In this document: positions 1-5,057 of the stretch, one piece after another | Numbering within the stretch: the first letter of the stretch is position 1 | Layout: each line of letters starts with the position of its first letter | Origin: Kiritimatiellia bacterium | Lineage (GTDB): Bacteria > Verrucomicrobiota > Kiritimatiellia > SLAD01 | Reading direction: 5' to 3' | Assembly (NCBI GenBank): GCA_007127595.1 | Contig: SKZA01000350.1 | Span: forward strand, 1 to 5,057 | DNA length: 5,057 nt | Program-made: the position numbers and the translations under genes | Notes under the pieces: generated by a model | Database searches by the model: none | What the model was told of the DNA's origin: nothing | What the model saw: only the letters and a program-made list of their open reading frames with translations

Positions 1-2
1 TT

Positions 3-842
3 CCTGTGGCGGCGCTGCCCGGTCTCAAGAGACGTTTGCTCGATAATTACAACCGCTTTCTGACGGGGGAATTGGGCATCCGGCACGTGCTGGGCGCCCC
101 CTCGGAATTGATCTATTACGCGGTCATCCATTTGCTGGACGAAACCGGCGCCTCATTGAAGAGCGGACTGGATATTCACCTTTCCACCGAATTGCCGGTC
201 GGCGGCGGCACCGGCTCGTCCGCGGCCGTGGTCGCGGCGGTGTTGGGGGCGGTTGCGGCGTTGCTTGACGTAGAGGCTCGGCGTGACGCGTTGTATCGTT
301 GGACGCTCGAAGTGGAAAAGATGCAGCACGGCCATCCCAGCGGTGTGGATCCGTTCATTACCGTTCATGGCGGCTTTGTGCGTTTTCAGCGGGGCGAAGC
401 GTTGGAATTGTCGCCGCCGCGGAAATCCATGCATGTTGCGTTGACGGGCGCGCCTCGATCCAGTACGGGCGAATGCGTCGCGCGTGTCTCCGAAACGTTT
501 CCAATGAACGATCCGGTCTGGGGCGAGTTCGAGCGGGTTACCGACGAAATGCAAAGGGCCGTGCGAGGAGCGCAATGGTCGGATGTTTGCGCCTCCGTTC
601 GCGCCAATCATCGTTTGCTGACACGGATCGGCGTGGTCCCGCGCAAGGTGCAGCGGTTCATTGATGATGTGGAAGCTGCGGGCGGCGCGGCGAAGATATG
701 CGGCGCGGGCACGATCGAAGGCGACGCCGGCGGCGTCGTGCTAATGGTCGGCCTGAATGAGCCGCAGGGGATATGTGTCGATTACGGGTATGAACTTTTC
801 CCGGTGGAGGTTGATACAAAGGGGCTGACGATTGCGTCGTAA
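3..842 (+). CDS. GHMP kinase, probable mevalonate kinase (5' truncated by window edge)
   Basis: Probable cytoplasmic ATP-dependent kinase that phosphorylates mevalonate to 5-phosphomevalonate in isoprenoid synthesis. The reading frame is open to the window's left edge. The GTG at 6 is probably not the true start, because the N-terminal GHMP motif with its catalytic lysine is missing. Numbering from that GTG (278 residues), the phosphate-binding loop PVGGGTGSSAA is at 64-74. The block E104-K-M-Q-H-G-H-P-S-G-V-D115 aligns without gaps to the mevalonate kinase block holding the Mg-binding Glu193 and catalytic base Asp204 of the mammalian enzyme. The C-terminal glycine motif KICGAGTIEGDAGG is at 230-243 and departs from the usual GAGGGG pattern. 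This KICGAG style is one I associate with Legionella/Coxiella-like bacterial mevalonate kinases. TLTG/APRSSTGE near 147-156 resembles the family's VPRNT segment. Other GHMP sugar or mevalonate-phosphate kinases remain possible. The stop is TAA, 5 bp from the convergent neighbour. Confidence 0.75.
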   Translation, partial: PVAALPGLKRRLLDNYNRFLTGELGIRHVLGAPSELIYYAVIHLLDETGASLKSGLDIHLSTELPVGGGTGSSAAVVAAVLGAVAALLDVEARRDALYRWTLEVEKMQHGHPSGVDPFITVHGGFVRFQRGEALELSPPRKSMHVALTGAPRSSTGECVARVSETFPMNDPVWGEFERVTDEMQRAVRGAQWSDVCASVRANHRLLTRIGVVPRKVQRFIDDVEAAGGAAKICGAGTIEGDAGGVVLMVGLNEPQGICVDYGYELFPVEVDTKGLTIAS

Positions 843-847
843 GGCGC

Positions 848-2020
848 TTACCTGTCCGGATCGGCCAGCCACCCGCTCCTATGCAAGCCGCCGCCAACGG
901 ACGTGCCGCCGGATGGCGTGATAATGGTCGATCGCGACGCATCGCCCTGATTCAGTCCACCGCCCCATCCGGAATCCGCCGACCATTCGCCGCCCCAGCG
1001 CGACCCAAAGTCGGCTGTTGGCGAGAAATCCGTACCGGGCAGGTCTTCTCGAACTCCGCGTCCGAACGCGGGTTCAATCGCCGTGGATGAATCGGAAAAG
1101 GCGTTCATGGAGCCGAAGGCGGTTGCGCCCAGCGCGGGCGTTTCCACCGTTCGGGAGATGGGCTCGGTCGGCGCTGTGGGCCTTGTACCAAAAGAAGGCG
1201 CCAATGCCGAGGCGCCGGTACTTCGCGTCGCCTCGCCTTGAGCGCCGAAGATGACGGGCGGCAGTTCGGACGCAAAAGACTCGGATGGGGCATCGCGTTC
1301 GTCAAAGGCCCACGGTGACGCGTTAAGCTGATCCGTTTCCCAAGGATCCACGGATCCATAGGCGTCGTCCGTTGCTTGGCGACGCATCGATTCAGGCGTG
1401 GTGTCGTCAGATTCCCGGCGCATATCCGCGGCATTGCGATCCCCCTCATCGTCGCGGGGCGGCTCGAAGATCAGCGGCGACGTGCTGAAGAGTCCGTCAC
1501 GCAATAGACCGGTTTCCTGGCGATCGCCCCGGAGCATTCGGTCGGCGTCTTCGCTGTCGCGCTCGTCGTCATCGATGCGTTCTTCCATTTCTCGTTCGCG
1601 TGTCCGGCGCAGCTCGTTGACCTCGTCGGCGAGCCAGCCCCATCCGGAGGGTTCCTGTTCTTCGGTATCGCGGCGTGGCCCGTAATCGGAATCGTCGTCC
1701 AGTGTCGGAATGATCCAATTCCGGCGGCGGTCGTCCGGCATGACGGGCGCGGGCGGCGGCCTGTAGGTGGGCGCGTCCGGGCGCGGGACGTTGATGTCAC
1801 TTCGGGATGCTGATCGAGGCGCCGTGTGCGCGGCACGAGGACGCGATGAATCCCTGCGTTCGTCCGCGGGCGCGTGAAAGCCGGGGTCGACGTGATGCAT
1901 TTCCCACCGCGCGTCGTAGCGGATGGGCCCGCGTTCGGGGCGGGCGGCGTCGTTGGCCGCCGCGGCCAGGGCGGCGGAAAAGAAGCACATCGCCAGCAGG
2001 CTGTTCCCGAAAATCCTCAT
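848..2020 (-). CDS. Exported low-complexity acidic/arginine-rich protein of unknown function
   Basis: I do not recognise this 390-residue protein. Residues 1-22 look like a Sec signal peptide (hydrophobic core LLAMCFFSAALAAA, likely cut near A22/N23), so it is probably periplasmic, surface-bound or secreted. The mature part is rich in D, E, R, S, P and G and has no evident globular fold. Residues 27-100 are Arg/Pro-rich. Residues 126-175 (from WGWLADEVNELRR) are highly charged and may form a helix or short coiled coil. Residues 200-340 are Ser/Thr/Asp-rich with scattered aromatic motifs such as DPW, SPW and IFGA. Residues 340-384 are Gly/Trp-rich (WGGEW, GWGGG, VGGG). The ATG start is chosen because it carries the signal peptide. 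The only purine-rich stretch is AAGG directly against the ATG, with no normal spacing. The frame is preferred over its overlapping frames because of the signal peptide, acidic composition and length. It lies downstream of the pullulanase gene on the same strand, 156 bp away, across a palindromic element. Confidence 0.72.
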   Translation of the reverse strand: MRIFGNSLLAMCFFSAALAAAANDAARPERGPIRYDARWEMHHVDPGFHAPADERRDSSRPRAAHTAPRSASRSDINVPRPDAPTYRPPPAPVMPDDRRRNWIIPTLDDDSDYGPRRDTEEQEPSGWGWLADEVNELRRTREREMEERIDDDERDSEDADRMLRGDRQETGLLRDGLFSTSPLIFEPPRDDEGDRNAADMRRESDDTTPESMRRQATDDAYGSVDPWETDQLNASPWAFDERDAPSESFASELPPVIFGAQGEATRSTGASALAPSFGTRPTAPTEPISRTVETPALGATAFGSMNAFSDSSTAIEPAFGRGVREDLPGTDFSPTADFGSRWGGEWSADSGWGGGLNQGDASRSTIITPSGGTSVGGGLHRSGWLADPDR

Positions 2021-2046
2021 CCTTACAGCCTACCGGATTTCAGGGG

Positions 2047-2061
2047 CACCGTCAAACGGTG
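2047..2061. promoter_or_regulatory. Small perfect hairpin upstream of the exported-protein gene
   Basis: CACCGT and ACGGTG form a perfect 6-bp stem with a 3-nt loop, 26 bp upstream of the ATG at 2020 on the minus strand. No T-run follows in either direction, so it is not a canonical intrinsic terminator. It would sit in the 5' leader of the exported-protein gene and could be a leader hairpin or protein site. It could also be chance. Confidence 0.3.
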
Positions 2062-2063
2062 GA

Positions 2064-2088
2064 GGGTTCTAACCCCCCGCATTTCTCA
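2064..2088 (+). repeat. Left arm of element inverted repeat
   Basis: GGGTTCTAA, then an extra CCC, then CCCGCATTTCTCA. The last 13 bases are the exact reverse complement of 2164-2176. The first 12 bases (GGGTT, CT, AACCC) also form a small inverted repeat on their own. Confidence 0.8.
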
Positions 2089-2102
2089 GCACCTATAGGT
2101 GC
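2089..2102. repeat. Perfect 14-bp palindrome GCACCTATAGGTGC
   Basis: The sequence is identical to its own reverse complement and begins immediately inside the left inverted-repeat arm. As RNA it can form a 5-bp stem with a 4-nt loop. It has the symmetry of a dimeric protein binding site, but nothing else shows a binder. Confidence 0.75.
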
Positions 2103-2122
2103 CTTTGTCATATTCTGCGCGT

Positions 2123-2155
2123 CCCCACGATCTTGCTCCGAGCGGGGTCGTGGGG
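2123..2155. repeat. Hairpin with 8-bp stem inside the element
   Basis: CCCCACGA (2123-2130) pairs with TCGTGGGG (2148-2155) around a 17-nt loop. Two further pairs (2120-2121 with 2156-2157) can form past a one-base bulge. A small GCT-CCG-AGC hairpin (2135-2143) may fold in the loop. This is the second internal arm of the element. Confidence 0.7.
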
Positions 2156-2163
2156 CGTCTGGG

Positions 2164-2185
2164 TGAGAAATGCGGGCTAAAACCC
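2164..2185 (-). repeat. Right arm of element inverted repeat, overlapping the pullulanase gene end
   Basis: Read on the minus strand this is GGGTTTTAG followed by CCCGCATTTCTCA, the partner of 2064-2088. Its outer 9 bases are the codons GGG, TTT and the stop TAG of the pullulanase gene, so the repeat and the coding region overlap. Confidence 0.75.
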
Positions 2186-5026
2186 GTCCATCAGGATCAC
2201 AGACGACATGGAGGGCACGCGGATGTTCGTGTTCACGGGGCCCCTGACCACGTCTGATCGCGGCAGGCCGTCCGGATCGATTTTCCGGCCGTTACCAATC
2301 AAGCGCCAGTTGCCGCGCGGAAAAGAAACGGGGAACGTGACGGAGTCGGGGCTCCCGTTCAAGAGCACGATGAACCCGTTACCGGGAAGAACGCGGGGCG
2401 CGTTGACGATGTAACCGAACGCCTGATTGCTGCGCGTGTCGATCCATCGATAATAGTTACGCGGTGGTTTATCGGGAACGCGGAACGCGCGTCCCTGTTC
2501 ACTTTGTCGTAAATGGATGAGACCGCGATAATAGGCCATCGCCTCCGCGGCGAGAGGGCGGTCCCGATCGGTCCAGCGCAGGGCATTGACCTCGTCGCCG
2601 CGATCGTACGTGTTGCTGATGCCGCGTTTGCTACGCAGGAATTCCTGGCCGCTCTGCAGCATGGGGATGCCGAGCGAGGTGAAGATGGCCGTGGCGGCGA
2701 GGCGATTGGCGGCGACGTCGCGCGTTTGGAGGTGCCGCCCGTCGCGATCGGGGCGCGTGCTTAACTCATCGGCCAGGGCCATGTCGTCGTGACTTTCGAC
2801 GTAGTTTACCGTCTGCATCGGATTTGCCGTCCAGAGATCGGTCGACCCGACGATGACCTGCTTCATGCGATCGATATTGCGATCACCCATGACAAAGCCC
2901 TTCACGGTATTGCGGAAGTCGTCGTTCCACGCCGCCCAGTCCGTGCCGGTCAACTCGTACTTGTGCGTGCCGCGGAAGCTCCATGGTTCCGATACCAGGA
3001 CAACGTTGGGGTTCACCTTCTGGGCCGCATCGCGGACTTTGAGCAGCGTTTCCATGTCGATCAGTTCCGCGAGGTCGAAACGGAATCCGTCGATATTGAA
3101 CTCCTCCATGAGGTACACGATATTTTCGACGATCAACCGGCGCATCATTGGCGCTTCGCTGCGCACGTCATTGCCCACGCCGCTGAAGTTGCTGTAGGAA
3201 AAATCGGGATTCAGCCGGAAGTAATATTTGCGATCAATCAGGCTGAAGATGTTGGGATAGCCGACATGATTGTACACCACATCCAGCATCACTCCGAACC
3301 CCATCGATTGCAGTTCGTTGACCATGTGCTTTAGCTCATAGAAATGCGAGCCCGTGGCGGGCTCGCGGCCGAACGATGCTTCGGGCGCGAAAAAGAAGAC
3401 GGTGTTGTATCCCCAGCTGTAATGGTTGTTGGCGTTGGGGAACTCCTGTAGCGGCAGGAATTCGATCATGTTGACGCCCAGATCCTTCAGGTGATCCAGT
3501 CCGGTGCCGGTGCCCACGGTGGCCAAAAGCCCTTGATAGGTGCCGCGTAAGGAGGGCGGTACGCCCGACGATGGGTGCATGGTGAGGTCGCGCAGGTGCG
3601 CTTCGTAGATTACCATGTCTTCGTGGTTCGGCGTTTGCCACTCGTCGTTCGTCCAGCCGGCGAACCAGCGATTGGTCGCGCCCGGGTCAATGACGATATT
3701 GTTGTGATCGGCGTCAATGGCAACGGCCAATCCGTACGGGTCGCCGACTTGCGTGTTGGGCTGAAAGCCTTCGCCTTCGCCCTCGGGGCCGCTGATGTTG
3801 AATGAGTAATAGGCGCCGATGTTTAATCCCAAAAGGGTTACTTCCCAAACCCCGTCCTCTTCGTCCTTCCACATGCGGTAACGTTCGATGGGTTCAACGC
3901 GTTGAAAGCTTGGTTCGTGCACGACGTATTCGGGCCGGTCGAAGATACACAAATACACATCGCGCGCGCGCGGAGCGAAGATGCGGTACGTGGTCGTGTT
4001 GTTTTCGCGGTCCAATGTGACGCCGAGCGGTTTGTCGGAATAGAGCGAGTCCATCAAATCGCCGGGAGTGGTGTACTCGTACACCCGCCGATCCGCCAGC
4101 CCGTCGATCATCAACAGGTAATTCTCCGAAAGCTTCAGCCGGTCTTCCGTGTGAATGCGCAGAGCGCGACCGCCCTGTTGGTCCCGATCAATGCGCAAGT
4201 TGATATTCCCCTGACCGTCATCGGCGCGATTGGGCGCATGATCCGGTACCGGCAACCATTGGCCCCGGTTGATTACGAACTTGAACTCCAGATGCGATTC
4301 GCCCGGGGGCGCGCGCAAACCATGCAGGTGCGTGGTCAACTCCCAGATGCCTGTTCTGCGCGGATCGCGCAACTGCCACGCGCCCTGTCGTCCCGATGGA
4401 TCCCAGTTATTGAAATTGCCGGCCACCACGACCAGGTCGTTCGGGCTGACGTTCACATTGTAAAGGTCGGGGTTGAAATGGAACGTGATCATGCCGCCTT
4501 GAATCACGTACCCCTGGACAAACCCTTCCTCGGCCGCCGTACTCATCCGCACGTCGCGGATCGCCAATTCCGGCTTGCTGCGCACGCGAATGTGACTGGC
4601 ATCTGCCAGCCCGTGACGTAATTGGGCCTCAATGAGGTTCTCCGTCTGGACCTTTGCATGAATGATCACGTCCGGCGGTCGATTGAGCAGGCCGTCTTCG
4701 CCAATGAAGAGGACGCGATTCTCGCCCGGTTCCCAATCGCCATCGACGATGAACTTGAATTCATGTCGACCCAGATTCAGATCGAGCGTCCGGATATCGA
4801 ACACCCAGAGCCGCCCGCGCCGTTGCATGGCATGGCGTCCCGCCCACTGGTCCGCCGAGATCGCCAAGTCGACGCGCCGTGCAGACGGGTTGTCATACAT
4901 TAACAGGTGCGTGGGCGTCTCGCCCGGCATGAAGCGGGCCTGCGGGGAAAGGGGGCGTTCCCGTTCCTGCGCCGCAGCGGAAAAGACACAGAAGAGGGCC
5001 AGCGTGAGGGTGATGAAGAATCTCAT
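2177..5026 (-). CDS. Secreted pullulanase-type GH13 starch-debranching enzyme with tandem N-terminal beta-sandwich modules
   Basis: Predicted to hydrolyse alpha-1,6 branches in pullulan, starch or glycogen outside the cytoplasm. Residues 1-19 are a Sec signal peptide (AAA|Q cleavage). Residues 37-115 (FKFIVDGDW) and 196-280 (VAGNFNNW, FKFVINRGQW) are E-set/CBM48-like modules. Residues 286-330 resemble the segment before the type I pullulanase core, and 335-430 form a further CBM48-like module (YRIFAPRARDVYL). The GH13 barrel covers about 468-830. It has DVVYNHV (582-588), nucleophile D651 in GFRFDL, acid/base E680 in VSEPW, and D747 in VESHDD. YIYEAHLRD-like (473-480), SGVGND near 615-620 and GQEFLRSK (793-800) are also pullulanase-like. 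A C-terminal beta domain (about 850-949) follows. The family signature YNWGYDP appears as YSWGYNT (536-542). All catalytic residues are present and the frame is intact. At 949 residues it is long for a type I enzyme because of the extra N-terminal modules. Only the exact substrate is uncertain: isoamylase-like or other branched-glucan activity is possible. No Shine-Dalgarno sequence precedes the ATG, which is chosen for the signal peptide. Confidence 0.9.
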   Translation of the reverse strand: MRFFITLTLALFCVFSAAAQERERPLSPQARFMPGETPTHLLMYDNPSARRVDLAISADQWAGRHAMQRRGRLWVFDIRTLDLNLGRHEFKFIVDGDWEPGENRVLFIGEDGLLNRPPDVIIHAKVQTENLIEAQLRHGLADASHIRVRSKPELAIRDVRMSTAAEEGFVQGYVIQGGMITFHFNPDLYNVNVSPNDLVVVAGNFNNWDPSGRQGAWQLRDPRRTGIWELTTHLHGLRAPPGESHLEFKFVINRGQWLPVPDHAPNRADDGQGNINLRIDRDQQGGRALRIHTEDRLKLSENYLLMIDGLADRRVYEYTTPGDLMDSLYSDKPLGVTLDRENNTTTYRIFAPRARDVYLCIFDRPEYVVHEPSFQRVEPIERYRMWKDEEDGVWEVTLLGLNIGAYYSFNISGPEGEGEGFQPNTQVGDPYGLAVAIDADHNNIVIDPGATNRWFAGWTNDEWQTPNHEDMVIYEAHLRDLTMHPSSGVPPSLRGTYQGLLATVGTGTGLDHLKDLGVNMIEFLPLQEFPNANNHYSWGYNTVFFFAPEASFGREPATGSHFYELKHMVNELQSMGFGVMLDVVYNHVGYPNIFSLIDRKYYFRLNPDFSYSNFSGVGNDVRSEAPMMRRLIVENIVYLMEEFNIDGFRFDLAELIDMETLLKVRDAAQKVNPNVVLVSEPWSFRGTHKYELTGTDWAAWNDDFRNTVKGFVMGDRNIDRMKQVIVGSTDLWTANPMQTVNYVESHDDMALADELSTRPDRDGRHLQTRDVAANRLAATAIFTSLGIPMLQSGQEFLRSKRGISNTYDRGDEVNALRWTDRDRPLAAEAMAYYRGLIHLRQSEQGRAFRVPDKPPRNYYRWIDTRSNQAFGYIVNAPRVLPGNGFIVLLNGSPDSVTFPVSFPRGNWRLIGNGRKIDPDGLPRSDVVRGPVNTNIRVPSMSSVILMDGF

Positions 5027-5029
5027 TGT

Positions 5030-5057
5030 GCTATATCGGTCGGTTAAAACGTTTCAA
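5030..5057 (-). promoter_or_regulatory. Possible sigma70-like promoter of the pullulanase gene
   Basis: On the minus strand TTGAAA (5052-5057, 5 of 6 to the -35 consensus) is followed after 16 bp by TATAGC (5030-5035, 4 of 6 to the -10 consensus). The -10 box ends only 3 bp before the ATG, so a normal start point would fall at or just inside the start codon. That would imply a leaderless mRNA, or that the match is chance. The window ends here, so upstream alternatives are not visible. Confidence 0.2.

Larger units (their letters stand above)
2064..2185. mobile_element. Palindromic MITE-like or dispersed structured element, about 122 bp, non-coding
   Basis: Two arms in inverted orientation bound this stretch. 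Each outer end reads GGGTTYTAR, then CCCGCATTTCTCA pointing inward. The inner 13 bp match perfectly (2076-2088 against 2164-2176). The outer 9 bp match at 7 of 9, and the left arm carries three extra C's. Between the arms are a 14-bp perfect palindrome (2089-2102) and a hairpin with an 8-bp stem (2123-2155), giving a three-way-junction or cruciform layout. There is no open reading frame of note inside. No clear target-site duplication is visible at either candidate boundary. The layout fits a non-autonomous element mobilised in trans by a transposase encoded elsewhere, or a REP-like or solo-IS remnant. I cannot assign it to a family without a database. A natural structured RNA or termination region is the main alternative. 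Confidence 0.5.

Noticed and set aside
1398..1685. Serine/arginine-rich plus-strand frame
   Set aside because: It is the complement of the Asp/Arg/Glu-rich part of the exported protein. The SR-like composition is a mirror artefact.
1471..1836. Minus-strand 121-codon frame overlapping the exported protein
   Set aside because: It is a shifted frame of the same strand with an Arg/Pro/Thr-rich, out-of-frame composition and no start signal.
1982..1996. Lipoprotein signal (LLAMC) in the exported protein
   Set aside because: The residue before Cys12 is Met, not Gly/Ala/Ser, and the hydrophobic segment continues well past the cysteine. A type I signal peptide fits better.
2047..2061. Intrinsic terminator
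   Set aside because: The stem is only 6 bp and no T-run follows on either strand.
2064..2185. Integron attC site
   Set aside because: The palindromic layout invites the idea, but the required RYYYAAC and GTTRRRY core sites are not present at the two ends in the right arrangement.
2789..3334. 181-codon open frame on the plus strand
   Set aside because: It is antisense to the catalytic core of the pullulanase. Its His/Val/Ile-rich composition is what the complement of that gene produces.
3961..3972. Run of six CG dinucleotides, possible Z-DNA
   Set aside because: It is short and explained by Arg-Ala-Arg codons in the pullulanase. Nothing else suggests a structural role.
3902..4621. Long open frame (239 codons) on the plus strand
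   Set aside because: It lies entirely opposite the pullulanase gene, which has intact catalytic motifs. The antisense product shows no signal, motif or plausible domain, and such frames are common opposite GC-rich genes.

Overview
The window looks like chromosomal DNA from a GC-rich, Gram-negative-type bacterium. Codon third positions favour G and C, and two of the three proteins start with Sec-type signal peptides. There is a mevalonate-pathway kinase of the bacterial type that carries a KICGAG motif, and ribosome binding sites are weak or absent. These traits would fit a PVC-like or Hydrogenedentota-like lineage, but that placement is only inference from style and the sequence does not prove it.

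Layout. Positions 1-842 (+) hold the 3' part of a GHMP-family kinase, most likely mevalonate kinase, whose N-terminus lies upstream of the window. Positions 848-2020 (-) encode an unrecognised 390-residue exported, low-complexity and probably largely disordered protein. Its stop codon is only 5 bp from the end of the kinase gene, so the two are tightly convergent. Positions 2021-2176 are the only sizeable intergenic gap. It is mostly filled by a structured palindromic element of about 122 bp (2064-2185) with 13-bp perfect inverted repeats around a 14-bp palindrome and a second hairpin. Positions 2177-5026 (-) encode a 949-residue secreted pullulanase-type GH13 enzyme with several N-terminal beta-sandwich modules and all the catalytic residues.

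How the parts relate. The pullulanase gene and the exported-protein gene point the same way, with the element between them. The element's right-hand repeat runs into the end of the pullulanase gene and supplies its last two sense codons and its stop codon. This suggests a small non-autonomous mobile element (MITE-like) or a dispersed structured repeat that landed at the 3' end of the gene. Transcripts leaving the pullulanase gene would contain the element as a multi-arm RNA fold before reaching the downstream gene. The kinase has no visible functional link to the two exported proteins. I found no tRNA, rRNA, CRISPR array or defence system. The palindromic element is the most unusual thing in the window.
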